Below, one piece after another: positions 54,888 through 63,855 of a DNA stretch of 64,000 bases; the stretch's first letter is position 1; each line of letters starts with the position of its first letter. The stretch is from NCBI GenBank assembly GCA_011525785.1, contig WYBT01000021.1:1-64000 (forward strand), given 5' to 3'. Both the position numbers and the translations under genes were made by a program. The notes beneath the pieces were generated by a model. It ran no database searches. It saw nothing but the letters and a program-made list of their open reading frames with translations, and had not been told where the DNA came from. This DNA comes from Planctomycetaceae bacterium (GTDB lineage Bacteria; Planctomycetota; UBA1135; GCA-002686595).

Positions 54888-56051
54888 TCAGCCCTTCGCG
54901 GGCCGCGGCAGCGTCGCCCGCACCAGCTCGCACTCCAGGCCGCCGTTGATGAGCTCGATCGTGGTGGCTTCGGGCAGCGCCAGATGGCGCGCGGTGTCGC
55001 CGCGCCGACCGAGCAGGGCGACGGAATAACCGCCGCAGTCCGCGCGCAAGCGCTCGCCGAAACGGCGCTGGAGGTCGTGGGCCGCGCGCTGATCGGCGAC
55101 GCGCTCGCCGTAGGGCAGGTTCGAGACCACGCACGCGTTCCAGCCGCGCTTGAACTCGAAATCGAGGGCGTTGCCGACGTCCAGTTGGATGGAATCGGCC
55201 ACGCCGGCGCGCGCGGCGTTCTCGGCGGCGCCGGTGGCCGAGGCCGGGTCCCAGTCGCGCCCGCGCAGGATCAATTTGGGCGCAGCGACGGCCTGGGCCC
55301 GCGCGCTTTCGCGCATGCGCTTCCACGCGGCCGCGTCGTGCTCCAGCCAGCGTTCGAATCCGAACGATTCGCGCGCCAGGCCGGGGGCCAGGTTGCGCGC
55401 CAGCCGTGCGGCCTCGATCAGGATCGTGCCCGAGCCGCAGAACGGATCGAGCAGCGGTGCGCGGCGATCCCAGCCCGAGAGCATCACGACCGCTGCGGCC
55501 AGCGTCTCCGCCAGCGGCGCGCGGCCCTGGTGCGCGCGCCAGCCGCGCTTGTGCAGCGACTCGCCCGAGGTGTCGACCAGCACGCTGACGCGGTTCTTGA
55601 ACACGTGCACGTAGACGCCCAGGTCAGGCGACTCCTTGTCGACGGCCGGGCGCACGCCTGCGGACGTGCGCAACGCGTCGACGATCGCGTCCTTGGTGCG
55701 CTGCGCGATGAACAGCGTGTGGTCCAGCTCGGACAGGCTCGAATGCGCGTCGACCGCCAGCGACCCGTCGGCGCGCAGGAAGCGCGACCACTCGATGCTC
55801 CGCACGCCCTCGTACAGCTCGTCGCCCGTCGAGGCTTCGAAACGCGCCAGGCGCATCAGCACGCGCACGGCGGTGCGGAGCCACAGGTTCGCGCGCCACG
55901 CGTCCTGCAGTGTGCCCTCGAAGTACACGCCGCTGACCTGGCGCTCGATCTTGGCCAGACCCAGCGCCTTGAGCTCCTCGTGCAGGAGCGGCTCGAGGCC
56001 CGGCGCGCAGGTCGCGAAGAAGCGCTCTTTGGCAGCGGGGCGCGCGCTCAC
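54888..56051 (-). CDS. THUMP-domain rRNA methyltransferase, RlmL/UPF0020 type
   Basis: 387 aa from a GTG at 56051. The N-terminus FFATCAPGLEPLLHEELKAL and GVYFEGTLQDAWRANLWLRT is the THUMP part of RlmL-like enzymes. ESLHKRGWRAHQGRAPLAET (~165-185) and LLDPFCGSGTILIEAA (~200-215) are signature segments of UPF0020, the latter the SAM-binding loop. VVSNLPYGERV near residue 310 is the catalytic NPPY-type motif with Leu in place of the first Pro. E. coli RlmL makes m2G2445 in 23S rRNA; the same site is likely but unproven. Its ribosome site (CAGGG) lies inside the end repeat of the palindromic element upstream. Confidence 0.9.
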   Translation of the reverse strand: MSARPAAKERFFATCAPGLEPLLHEELKALGLAKIERQVSGVYFEGTLQDAWRANLWLRTAVRVLMRLARFEASTGDELYEGVRSIEWSRFLRADGSLAVDAHSSLSELDHTLFIAQRTKDAIVDALRTSAGVRPAVDKESPDLGVYVHVFKNRVSVLVDTSGESLHKRGWRAHQGRAPLAETLAAAVVMLSGWDRRAPLLDPFCGSGTILIEAARLARNLAPGLARESFGFERWLEHDAAAWKRMRESARAQAVAAPKLILRGRDWDPASATGAAENAARAGVADSIQLDVGNALDFEFKRGWNACVVSNLPYGERVADQRAAHDLQRRFGERLRADCGGYSVALLGRRGDTARHLALPEATTIELINGGLECELVRATLPRPAKG

Positions 56052-56212
56052 TCGTGCCCTGCTTTCGAATTTCGCCGAACCTCTCGCTGGCCTCGCCGCC
56101 CCTGGCGGCGTTGCTGCGGTTCGGCGACCTGATCAGGTCGCCTGGAATCCTCGCGCCTTGCCAGGAACGTCGATTCCAGCGACATCTTCGACGGACTTCG
56201 AAAGCAGGACAC
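56048..56212 (-). CDS. Possible 54-aa basic protein nested exactly between two genes, encoded by a palindromic element
   Basis: The GTG at 56212 shares its G with the stop TAG of the exonuclease gene (TAGTG), and its TGA (56050-56048) overlaps the GTG of the RlmL-type gene (GTGA). The frame starts VSCFRSPSKMSLESTFLARR and is rich in Arg/Gln/Glu. The perfect coupling on both sides looks like a real operon gene. However, the whole ORF coincides with a palindromic element (56054-56212), and its composition is what such a repeat would give by chance. I have a vague recollection of similar peptides annotated in other planctomycetes, which would fit a dispersed repeat. Confidence 0.3.
   Translation of the reverse strand: MSCFRSPSKMSLESTFLARREDSRRPDQVAEPQQRRQGRRGQREVRRNSKAGHE
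56054..56212. repeat. 159-bp palindromic element with 16-bp terminal inverted repeats
   Basis: The ends GTGCCCTGCTTTCGAA (56054-56069) and TTCGAAAGCAGGACAC (56197-56212) are inverted copies with one mismatch, and partial inverse similarity continues inward for about 50 bp on each side (TCGCTGG, CCTGG). Nested inside are a 10-bp repeat TCGCCGAACC / GGTTCGGCGA (56072-56081, 56118-56127), a 7-bp hairpin CGCCGCC-CCT-GGCGGCG (56094-56110) and a perfect 20-bp palindrome GGCGACCTGATCAGGTCGCC (56123-56142) that would compete with it. It fills the gap between two genes exactly. Looks like a REP/MITE-type element. Confidence 0.75.
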
Positions 56213-56994
56213 TAGGGCTGCCCGAGGTCGGCGTGCGGTGCGAGCCACTCGTAGAACTTCTCGCGGCGCATCGGCTCGCTCATCCACGACACGTCCGGCA
56301 GCGGCCGGTGCAGGAGGTCGCGCACGCGCTCGAGTTTGCGCATCGGCTCGCTGCTCACGCCGCCCTTCTTGGTGCGCCAGCGAACCTCGCCGAGTTCCTC
56401 GATGCGCGCCACGACGCGCTCGGTGATCTGGCAGTCGCCCGCGACGTACTCGAGCACCTTGGCGTGGTTCCCCGCGGCCCACTCCTTGGGCGCGTCGGCC
56501 CCGTGCATCAGCTTCTTCTGCTCGATTCCCAAGCCATCGGCGACGGCCGCCAGTCCGATCGGGAAGCCGCGCTGCACGACGAACTGGAACATCGGGTCGT
56601 ACAGGTCGAGCGCGACCTGCGCAGCCAGTCGCATGTCGCGCGAGGCCCAGCCCAGCCAGCGCACGTCGAACGACAGGCCGTTCCAGGCGCAGACCTTGAC
56701 GCCCGCCGTCTGGGCTTCGCGCAGCACGCGCAGCATGTCGCTGGCGATCTCTGCGTCGATGCAGCGCTGGGGCGCGCCCTTCGCATCGCGCTTGTACCAG
56801 TGCCGCACCTCGCCGCGGTCGGTCGCGATGGCCGCGCACGAGATGTCGAACGGCCCGTAGCGCTCGAGGTCCTCGCCCGGCGCCGCCTCGAACACGTTGG
56901 CGATCTCGATATCGAAGGCCATGCGCGCCGCCGTGGGCGCGGCGGGCTTGCGCTCCGACTCGGGAAACAGGCTGGGCGTGAAGCTGGGGGGCAT
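56212..56994 (-). CDS. DEDD-type 3'-5' exonuclease (RNase H-like fold)
   Basis: 260 aa from the ATG at 56994 (an internal ATG at 56922 before AFDIEIANVF is also possible). AFDIEIANVF (~26-35) gives the D-x-E of motif I; CAWNGLSFDVRWLG (~101-114) gives motif II with N-G-x-x-F-D; VLEYVAGDCQITERVVARIEEL (~180-200) gives motif III with a conserved Asp. This arrangement matches YprB-like/RNase_H_2 exonucleases of the DnaQ fold. It is cytoplasmic and probably trims RNA or DNA 3' ends. It precedes the RNA methyltransferase on the same strand with the palindromic element between. Confidence 0.8.
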   Translation of the reverse strand: MPPSFTPSLFPESERKPAAPTAARMAFDIEIANVFEAAPGEDLERYGPFDISCAAIATDRGEVRHWYKRDAKGAPQRCIDAEIASDMLRVLREAQTAGVKVCAWNGLSFDVRWLGWASRDMRLAAQVALDLYDPMFQFVVQRGFPIGLAAVADGLGIEQKKLMHGADAPKEWAAGNHAKVLEYVAGDCQITERVVARIEELGEVRWRTKKGGVSSEPMRKLERVRDLLHRPLPDVSWMSEPMRREKFYEWLAPHADLGQP

Positions 56995-57026
56995 GAACGC
57001 ATCATGCGGGCGCGCCGCCCCCGGCG

Positions 57027-58751
57027 CTACGGCAGGATGAGGAAGTCGATGGCCGCCGTGAGGTTCACGTTATTCGGCGGCGCGAAGCCCGGATCGCGGC
57101 TGTAGAACTGCGCCCAGACCTCCTGTCCGGCGACGAGCTGCGGATCGAGCCCGCCCGTGATCCAGGCGTTGAAGTCGCGCACCATCTGGCCGGTGCAGTC
57201 GTTGCCGCCCGCGCTTCCACCCGTGAGCTGAACGGGCGTGCGCCGCAGCGGGGCCTGCACGCACAAAAATCCGCCGCTGAAGGGCACGTTGTTGGGTCCG
57301 AGCAGGCTGTAGAACAGAGTCCCGGACTTGTTGTTGAGCACGTTGCCGACTGTGAGCAGGAAGCCCGAGGCGAGCGAGACGCTGGGCGTGCCGCTGTAGC
57401 CGAAGGTCGGCGTGCAACCCAGGCTGTTGACCTTGGGCACGCAGTACACCGTCGGGGCCGTCGGTGCGCCGCGGTCGCGCGCGATGACGTCGTAGAAGCC
57501 CGGAGCGAGGTCCGGGAGCACGATGTTGGTCGCCGCGCTGATGAAGGCCGCGCGCCGGCCGTTGCCCGAGATCGCCGGGTTCGAGCAGACCGAGTTGGCG
57601 TCGGCGCCGATGGGCGAGGTGCTCAGGCGCTGCGTGAGCGCGGGCGCGAGGTCGCGCACGAAGATCTCGAGCGAGTTGGTGGTCTTGAGCGGGTCGAGCA
57701 AGGTCGAGTCGCTCGCGAAGGCCACATGTCCGCCGTCGGCCGAGATGCGCGGCGACCAGCCTGTTCCAGCGTTGCCCGACGGGGTCGCGGTGACGAGCGT
57801 GACGGCGCCGGTGAGCATGTCCTTGACGTACACGTCGGGCTGGAAGTTGAGGTCCAGCGGCGAGAAGCGCTCGTAGGTCTCGAAGGCGATGAAGCGCCCG
57901 TCGGCGGAGATGTCGGGCGAGGTGTTGTTCGTCAGCCCCGTGGGCGCGCCCGACGGATAGGTCGAGGCCAGCGTGAGCACGCCGGTCGCCACTTCGTAGC
58001 GGAACACATCCAGTCCGCCGTTGGTGTCGTTCGGCACGAGGTTGTTGGCCCCAGACTCGAACACCGCGAAGCGACCGTCGGCGCTGATGCGCGGATTGCC
58101 GTAGCAGAACCAGGTCCCCGCGACGCCGCTCGCGCTCTTGCTCAGCAGCGTCGTCACGCCGCTCTGCAGGTCGCGCAGGTAGATCTGGTCGTAGCCCGCG
58201 GTCGCCGCGGGATCGATGTTGGTCGCGGGGCTGCGGTACACGACGCGCCGGCCGTCGTCCGACACGTCGGGCCAGCCGCAGAGGTTGTTGGGATCGCCGC
58301 CGCCTTGCGCGAAGCTCGCGCGCGCGATCGTGTTCGCCACCAGGTCGTGCACGTAGATGTCGTGCGCGCCGTTCGAGTCGGCCACGCCCAGGTTGTTCGC
58401 CGACGTGCCGAAGGCCACGAAGCGGCCAGCGCCGGAAATCGCGACCCACTGCGTGTCACCGTTCGGCGTTGCGGCGCCGATCTCGCCCACCAGGCGCGTG
58501 GTCTGCGCATCGAGGTCGCGCACGTAGCCGTTGTAGGTCCCGTTGGTGTCGCTGGCCTTCAGCGAGGCGGTGGTGATGAATGCGACTTGGCGCCCGGTCG
58601 CGCTCATGTCGATCGCGTTGGCGAGGTGTCCGCCAATCTGGACGTTGGCTGCGTCCTTGTTGACGTACACGGCCCAGGGCGCGTTCTGCGCGAGGGCGGT
58701 GGGGGAGACCAACAGCAGTGCGGCGAGCGCGATCGGGCGGGTGCAGGGCAT
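57027..58751 (-). CDS. Secreted PD40-type beta-propeller protein with C-terminal cysteine module
   Basis: 574 aa from the ATG at 58751; the open frame runs upstream to 58904, but only the shorter form begins with a signal peptide (MPCTRPIALAALLLVSPTAL, cleavage after ..ALAQ). Six or more blades of the type S-x-D-G-R-x-(V/I)-A-F-x-(S/T) alternate with D-x-N-G-x-x-D-(V/I)-(Y/F)-x-x-D, the PD40 pattern. The last ~130 residues carry YCVPKVNSLGCTP, SGTLFYSLLG, GGFLCVQAPLRR, DCTGQMVRDFN and QFYSRDP, the shared module. Export and surface location are likely. A TAGGAT box lies 36 nt upstream. Confidence 0.88.
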   Translation of the reverse strand: MPCTRPIALAALLLVSPTALAQNAPWAVYVNKDAANVQIGGHLANAIDMSATGRQVAFITTASLKASDTNGTYNGYVRDLDAQTTRLVGEIGAATPNGDTQWVAISGAGRFVAFGTSANNLGVADSNGAHDIYVHDLVANTIARASFAQGGGDPNNLCGWPDVSDDGRRVVYRSPATNIDPAATAGYDQIYLRDLQSGVTTLLSKSASGVAGTWFCYGNPRISADGRFAVFESGANNLVPNDTNGGLDVFRYEVATGVLTLASTYPSGAPTGLTNNTSPDISADGRFIAFETYERFSPLDLNFQPDVYVKDMLTGAVTLVTATPSGNAGTGWSPRISADGGHVAFASDSTLLDPLKTTNSLEIFVRDLAPALTQRLSTSPIGADANSVCSNPAISGNGRRAAFISAATNIVLPDLAPGFYDVIARDRGAPTAPTVYCVPKVNSLGCTPTFGYSGTPSVSLASGFLLTVGNVLNNKSGTLFYSLLGPNNVPFSGGFLCVQAPLRRTPVQLTGGSAGGNDCTGQMVRDFNAWITGGLDPQLVAGQEVWAQFYSRDPGFAPPNNVNLTAAIDFLILP

Positions 58752-58786
58752 GGCGGGGGTCCGAGGGTGATGGCGTTGAATGCAAC

Positions 58787-58792
58787 ATCCTA
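58787..58792 (-). promoter_or_regulatory. Candidate -10 box TAGGAT for the gene at 58751
   Basis: TAGGAT on the minus strand, 36 nt before the start; third occurrence of this hexamer at a similar distance. Confidence 0.4.
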
Positions 58793-58840
58793 TGCGGGGC
58801 CACGCCCACCCGCGGCTCTGGCGCGCCGCGAGAGCGCGCG

Positions 58841-58846
58841 TACCCT
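58841..58846 (+). promoter_or_regulatory. Candidate -10 box TACCCT, leaderless start
   Basis: TACCCT ends 8 nt before the ATG at 58855, and there is no ribosome-binding site in between (CGCGCCGT). Transcription from this box would give an mRNA with almost no leader. Confidence 0.4.
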
Positions 58847-58854
58847 CGCGCCGT

Positions 58855-60645
58855 ATGAAAACTCTTCGCGCCTGGCGTCTGGTTCCGTCGGGTCTTGCGC
58901 TCACCGCGCTCTTGGCAACCCCCGCCGCGTGCAGCGCCGCGCCCGCGCAGAGTGCGAGCGGAGCGAACAGCGCGAAGGCGTCAGGGCCTGCGAGTGAGCC
59001 GCGCAGCGAGTTGCGCGAGCTGGTCGAGCGCTACAGCTCCGATCGCCGCGTGCTCGAGCGGCGCTACGACCTCGAGTGGAGCCCGGCGAGGCGCGCGCGG
59101 CTGGTCGAGCTGTGCGCGCAGTACGCGCGCGAGCTCGAGGCGCTCGACTTCGAGGCCCTGGGCCCCGAGGGCCGCATCGATCACGTTCTGCTGGCGGGGA
59201 AGCTCGAGCACGAGCGACGCGAGCTCGCGCGCCGCGCTCGGCTGGCGGAGGAGCTCGCGCCGCTCGCGCCGTTCGCGGGCGTGGTGTTCGAGCTGCACGG
59301 CGCCTGGCGCGAGCGCGCCGACGTGGCGCCGCGCGCAGCGGCCGAGCGCTTGAACGAACTCGTCGAGTCGCTCGAGCGCGCGCGCAAGGGCGTCGAAGCG
59401 CAGCTCGACGGCCCGGCGGACGCGCGGCCGAGCCGTTCGCTCGCCCTGCGCGCCGGCGGGCTGGTGGCCGAGTTGCGCGACGGGCTGCGCGAGTGGTTCG
59501 AGTACTACGACGGCTACGACCCGCTGTTCTCGTGGTGGTGCGCCAAGCCCTATGAAGCGGCGCGCGACGGGCTCGAGCGCTACGCCAAGCTGCTGCGCGA
59601 GCGCGTCGTCGGCGCGAAGCCCGGCGAGGACGAGCCGATCGTCGGCGACCCGATCGGACGCGAGACGTTGCTGGCGCACTTGCAGTTCGAGCGCATCGCC
59701 TATTCGCCCGAGGAGCTGATCGCCATCGCCGAAGCCCAGTTCCGCTGGTGCGACGAGCGCATGCTGGCGGCCTCGCGCGAGCTGGGGCACGGCGACGACT
59801 GGAAAGCGGCCCTCGAGGCGGTCAAGCGCCTGCACGTCGAGCCCGGCGAGCAGCCGCGGCTGGTGCGCGAGCTGGCGGACGAAGCGGTCGCGTTCCTCGA
59901 GCAGCGCGAACTGCTGACGATCCCCGAGCTCGCCAAGGAAGTGTGGCGCATGGAGATGATGAGCCCGGCGCGCCAGAAGGTGAACCCGTTCTTCCTGGGC
60001 GGCGAGAGCGTGATCATCTCGTTTCCGACCGACGCGATGGAGCACTCCGACAAGCTGATGAGCTTGCGCGCGAACAACCGCCACTTCTCGCGCGCCGTCG
60101 TGCACCACGAGCTGATTCCGGGCCACCACCTCCAGCAGTTCATGACCGCGCGCTTTCAGCCGCACCGTCGCGAGTTCGCGACGCCGTTCTGGACCGAAGG
60201 CTGGGCCTTGTACTGGGAGATGCGCCTGTGGGACCTGGGCTTCCCGCGCGGGCCCGAAGATCGCATCGGCATGCTCTTCTGGCGCATGCACCGCTGCGCG
60301 CGCATCCTGTTCTCGCTGCGCTTCCACTTGGGCGAGTGGACGCCCGAGCAGTGCATCGACTACCTCGTCGAGCGCGTCGGCCACGAGCGCTCCAGCGCCG
60401 AGGGCGAGGTGCGCCGCTCGTTCAACGGCGACTACTCGCCGCTCTACCAGGTCGCCTACATGATCGGCGGCCTGCAGATTCGCGCGCTGCAACGAGAGCT
60501 GGTCGAGTCCGGCCGCATGAGCGAGCGCGCGTTCCACGACGCGGTCCTGCAGGGCGGCAACATGCCGATCGACATGGTGCGCGCGCGGGTCAGCGGCGCG
60601 AAGCCTTCGCGCGGCCAGCGCCCGCAGTGGCGCTTCGCCGACTGA
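58855..60645 (+). CDS. DUF885-family metallopeptidase-like lipoprotein
   Basis: 596 aa from the ATG at 58855. MKTLRAWRLVPSGLALTALL continues to ..ATPAAC, a lipoprotein signal. The body is helical. VVHHELIPGHHLQQF places the H-E-x-x-x-G-H zinc-type motif at H418-E419 and H424, and FWTEGWALYWEMRLWDLG (~450) supplies the downstream Glu, both diagnostic for DUF885. SFNGDYSPLYQVAYMIGGLQ near the C-terminus is also typical. DUF885 proteins are thought to be zinc peptidases; substrate unknown. The motif is intact here, unlike in the next gene. It forms a unit with that gene (10-nt gap). Confidence 0.9.
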   Translation: MKTLRAWRLVPSGLALTALLATPAACSAAPAQSASGANSAKASGPASEPRSELRELVERYSSDRRVLERRYDLEWSPARRARLVELCAQYARELEALDFEALGPEGRIDHVLLAGKLEHERRELARRARLAEELAPLAPFAGVVFELHGAWRERADVAPRAAAERLNELVESLERARKGVEAQLDGPADARPSRSLALRAGGLVAELRDGLREWFEYYDGYDPLFSWWCAKPYEAARDGLERYAKLLRERVVGAKPGEDEPIVGDPIGRETLLAHLQFERIAYSPEELIAIAEAQFRWCDERMLAASRELGHGDDWKAALEAVKRLHVEPGEQPRLVRELADEAVAFLEQRELLTIPELAKEVWRMEMMSPARQKVNPFFLGGESVIISFPTDAMEHSDKLMSLRANNRHFSRAVVHHELIPGHHLQQFMTARFQPHRREFATPFWTEGWALYWEMRLWDLGFPRGPEDRIGMLFWRMHRCARILFSLRFHLGEWTPEQCIDYLVERVGHERSSAEGEVRRSFNGDYSPLYQVAYMIGGLQIRALQRELVESGRMSERAFHDAVLQGGNMPIDMVRARVSGAKPSRGQRPQWRFAD

Positions 60646-60655
60646 GCGACGCGCC

Positions 60656-61843
60656 ATGAAACTCGCCACAGTCCTCGTCGGCGCAGCGCTCGCGCTCCTG
60701 CCGACGCAATCGAAGAAGTCCGCGGACGACGCGCTCTGTCCGTACTGCAAGAACGATCCCGCGCTGCAGAAGGCGGCGGGGGTCGTGTCGCACGGGCCGA
60801 TGCCCATCGCGGAAGGAACCAGCGACGAACTCGCGAAGAGCGCCTCCTCAGCGCGCTGGATCTTCCTCGAGACCGCTCATCTGCGCTGGGCTTTCTCGCT
60901 GGGCGACACCACGGTCTCGCAGCGCGAACGCGAGCGCGTCGACGCCGAGCTCGCACGCCTGCGCGCGGCGCTGCCCGACGTGCCGCTCAAGCCCAAGAAG
61001 CTCGACCGCTGGTTGCGGCTGCACCTGTACGCGATGAAGGGGGAGGAGTTCTACGCGCGTTTCCAGTCGCTCCTGCGCGTGAGCGACGCCGATTTTCCCG
61101 AGGCGCCGCGCGTCGAGCCGCCCTACATGGGCATCGGCAAGTTCCTGGGCGAGCGCGACAAGTTCGAAGTCGTGCTCCACACCACGCGCGACCAGCACCG
61201 GCGCTTCACCGAGTCCTTCAGCGGCGTGCTCGTGAACGACTCGTTCCGTTGGCACTTCCCCAAGCTACACAAGCTGCTGATCAGCGCTCCGACGGACGAC
61301 GCCGACCTGCGCGAGGACCGCTGGCTTTGGCCGCACATCGTTCACAACCTCAGCCACGCGTTCCTGTGCGCTTACAAGCACTTCGCCTACGACCCGCCGG
61401 CGTGGCTCGATGAAGGACTGGCGCTGGCGCCGGAGAAGGAGGTCGAGCCGGAGTCGCACACGCTCGAGGGCGAGGAGGGCGCCTACAGCGATCAGCGCGG
61501 TCCGAGCGACTTCGGCGAGCGCGCGCGCAAGCTCGCGGCGAGCGGCAAGGCCAAGACCCTCGCGCAGTTGACAGCGGCGAAGTCCTACGCGGAGCTCGGC
61601 ATCGACGGGATGGTGCAGTGCTGGTCGATCACGCGCTTTCTGATGGAGGAGCACCCCGAGAAGTACGCCCAGTTCCTCGGGCGCATCAAGGGCCAGCTCG
61701 ACGCGAACGGCTTGCAGACCGGCGACGACCTCGCGGGTCTGCAGCGCACGGCGTTGAAGGACTTGTGGGGTTGGAGCAGCGCGGATCTGGACGCCGCATG
61801 GACGGCGTGGGCCACCGCGCCGCCCGCGCCGTCGGCGAAATGA
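60656..61843 (+). CDS. Exported protein with a degenerate gluzincin-like motif
   Basis: 395 aa from the ATG at 60656, 10 nt after the DUF885 gene. MKLATVLVGAALALLPTQSK is a signal peptide, and CPYC (28-31) follows soon after. Around 228-236 it reads IVHNLSHAF, then YDPPAWLDEGLALAPEKE (~245-262). The spacing of H230, H234 and E253 is that of a metallopeptidase HExxH...E-G site, but the catalytic Glu of the first motif is Asn. It may bind zinc yet be inactive, or be a relative that uses another residue. The remaining sequence is helical and I do not recognise it. Compare the product of 27765-29408. Confidence 0.7.
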   Translation: MKLATVLVGAALALLPTQSKKSADDALCPYCKNDPALQKAAGVVSHGPMPIAEGTSDELAKSASSARWIFLETAHLRWAFSLGDTTVSQRERERVDAELARLRAALPDVPLKPKKLDRWLRLHLYAMKGEEFYARFQSLLRVSDADFPEAPRVEPPYMGIGKFLGERDKFEVVLHTTRDQHRRFTESFSGVLVNDSFRWHFPKLHKLLISAPTDDADLREDRWLWPHIVHNLSHAFLCAYKHFAYDPPAWLDEGLALAPEKEVEPESHTLEGEEGAYSDQRGPSDFGERARKLAASGKAKTLAQLTAAKSYAELGIDGMVQCWSITRFLMEEHPEKYAQFLGRIKGQLDANGLQTGDDLAGLQRTALKDLWGWSSADLDAAWTAWATAPPAPSAK

Positions 61844-62060
61844 ACAGCCCGAGTCGCTCGTCGCTCTGCTCGTAGAAGCGCGCTCGCATCCGAGCGAGTT
61901 GCAGCGCCCGCGCGGTGTTCCAGACCTCGCGAAGGAGTTCGCCGAACTCGGCTAGGAGTGAGGCTCCGATGCCGTGCATCCATGCGCGCCTCGATGTCCT
62001 GGGCGTTGCCCGAAGGACGCTTGCTGGGAAGCTCGTCCAAGTAGCCCGCAGTCTGGCACG
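61840..62060 (-). pseudogene. Possible frame-shifted gene remnant
   Basis: On the minus strand one frame reads YLDELPSKRPSGNAQDIEA (about 62045-61989); the frame shifted by one reads MHGIGASLLAEFGELLREVW onward to FYEQSDERLGLFI (61979-61843). Both have coding-like composition and together would form one protein piece broken near 61980. The downstream end runs into the 3' end of the plus-strand gene, where it loses coherence. No family recognised; this may also be chance. Confidence 0.3.
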
Positions 62061-62087
62061 CGCGCCTGATGTTCGCGATTCAGCTCC

Positions 62088-63710
62088 TCACTCCAGGACC
62101 TGGCCCGCAGCGCTCAGGCGCGCGCGCAGGTCCTCGTAGTCCAGTTCGTGCGGGTCGACGCCCTGGCGCAACGCGAGCGACGCGGCGATCGCGGCCGACT
62201 GGCCCAGCACCATGAACACCGGCTCCATGCGGATCGAGCCGTAGGCGATGTGCGAGGCCGACATGCACACAGGCACCAGCAGATTGCGGCACTGTTCGCG
62301 CTTGGGGAGGATCGCGCCGAAGTCGATCGCGTAGGGCGGAAAGCCGCCGACTTGCACGTCGCCTTCGTTGCGCACTGCGCCGCTCGAGTCGACGTAGCGC
62401 TGCACGTTGTGCGAATCCATGGTGTAGGCCGCTAGGCCGATCGAGCGCGGCGCCACGCGCGCGCCGCGGCACTCGTGCTCGGTCATGACGTACTCGCCGA
62501 TCATGCGGCGCGCCTCGCGGATGTAGAGCAGCCGCGGCCAGCCGCCGTTGTCCTGGAACTCGTCCTTGGGCAGGCCGAAGCGCTGGAACTCGGCGCGGAT
62601 CGCGTCGGGGACGCGCGGCTCGTTCGCCAGGGCCCACAACAAGCCCTGTTGGTAGCTCTTGTGCTCGTCGACGATGCGCGCGCGCTCGGCCCAGCCCGCC
62701 TGCGCGTAGCGATCGGCCGCGCCGATCATGTCGAACGAGAACGCGCCGTTGTTGTTCGCATCCGTCTTGCGATTGGGCATGAACAGCGGATGCCACGGCG
62801 CCATCGTCTCGCCCGCTTCGAAGTAGCGCAGGAGCAGCTCGTAGCGCCGCACGTCGTAATCCGCTGGTTTCGCGAACGGAATGCGGTTCGCCTCGACGTC
62901 GGTGGCGCACAGGCGGAAGCAGTAGGCCTGCACGCGCGAGTCGCCCGAGCCTTCCTCGCCCGGACCGCCGCCGTGGACGCCCCATACCAGGCCGCTCGAG
63001 GGATCGCCCGGCCGCACGTAGGGATCGACGCGCTGGCGGAACTGGTGCTTGGTGGCGTTCGCGGTCTGCACGCCGTTGAGCGTCTCGCCGTAGCGCGAGT
63101 TCGGCTCGCGCCCGACGTGGTGGCTCACGCCGGCGCGCGCGAGCAGGTCGCCTTCGTAAGTCGCGTCGATGAAGCACGCGCCCTCGAAACGCCGGCCCGA
63201 CTCCATCTCGAGCGCCTGGATCCGGCGGTCGCGCAGCGGCACGACGCGGCCGAGGTCGAGCCGCTCGCCGCGGAACACCTCGATGCGGTGCTGCGCGACC
63301 AGGTCCTCGAAGATCTTCTCCGCCACGTGCGGCTCGAAAGTCCAGCTCGCGTCCTCGTCCGGCCGGTGGCCGTGGCCCTTGAAGTCCGCGCGCTGCTCCC
63401 ACTTCCACGCCGCGGCGTCCTCGTAGTGCGAGCGCACGCGCCGATAGAACTCGCGCGCGATCCCGCCGATGGCGCGCTTGTTCCCGATGTCGGTCGCGCC
63501 CAGGCCCGAGCTCGACAGTCCGCCCAGGTGTTGCGTGGGCTCGATCAGCGCGACGGAGCGCCCCTCGCGAGCTGCGGCGATGGCGGCCGCGACGCCCGCC
63601 GACGTGCCGCCGTACACGACGATGTCGTGACGCGTCGTCAGCTTCGCGCTGGGTCCGACGCAGGCGCACGCGAGGCTGACCAGCACTGCAAGAAGCGCGA
63701 GAGATCGCAT
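62088..63710 (-). CDS. FAD-dependent oxidoreductase, exported lipoprotein
   Basis: 540 aa from the ATG at 63710, where a lipoprotein signal begins ([17 protein letters not shown]); the frame is open to 63842 without signal character. [20 protein letters not shown] (~27-46) is the FAD-binding loop, [16 protein letters not shown] follows, and [18 protein letters not shown] (~195) is typical of the FAD_oxidored (PF12831) family found widely in planctomycetes and Bacteroidetes. SMRMEP-like [20 protein letters not shown] near the C-terminus completes the flavin site. Family members are often near polysaccharide-degradation genes; nothing of that kind is adjacent here. Substrate unknown. Confidence 0.88.
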   Translation of the reverse strand: MRSLALLAVLVSLACACVGPSAKLTTRHDIVVYGGTSAGVAAAIAAAREGRSVALIEPTQHLGGLSSSGLGATDIGNKRAIGGIAREFYRRVRSHYEDAAAWKWEQRADFKGHGHRPDEDASWTFEPHVAEKIFEDLVAQHRIEVFRGERLDLGRVVPLRDRRIQALEMESGRRFEGACFIDATYEGDLLARAGVSHHVGREPNSRYGETLNGVQTANATKHQFRQRVDPYVRPGDPSSGLVWGVHGGGPGEEGSGDSRVQAYCFRLCATDVEANRIPFAKPADYDVRRYELLLRYFEAGETMAPWHPLFMPNRKTDANNNGAFSFDMIGAADRYAQAGWAERARIVDEHKSYQQGLLWALANEPRVPDAIRAEFQRFGLPKDEFQDNGGWPRLLYIREARRMIGEYVMTEHECRGARVAPRSIGLAAYTMDSHNVQRYVDSSGAVRNEGDVQVGGFPPYAIDFGAILPKREQCRNLLVPVCMSASHIAYGSIRMEPVFMVLGQSAAIAASLALRQGVDPHELDYEDLRARLSAAGQVLE

Positions 63711-63855
63711 GGCGGCGCAGGGTAGCTCGTTGCGGGCTGCGGGGGGGGCCCTTAGGCTCCCCGCCGACGTCGACGCAAGCTCCCCCGAGTTGGCTTCGAC
63801 GCGCCGACTCGCTCCGACCGTCACGTCCGCCGTCCCTCCCAATCACGGGGCATCG

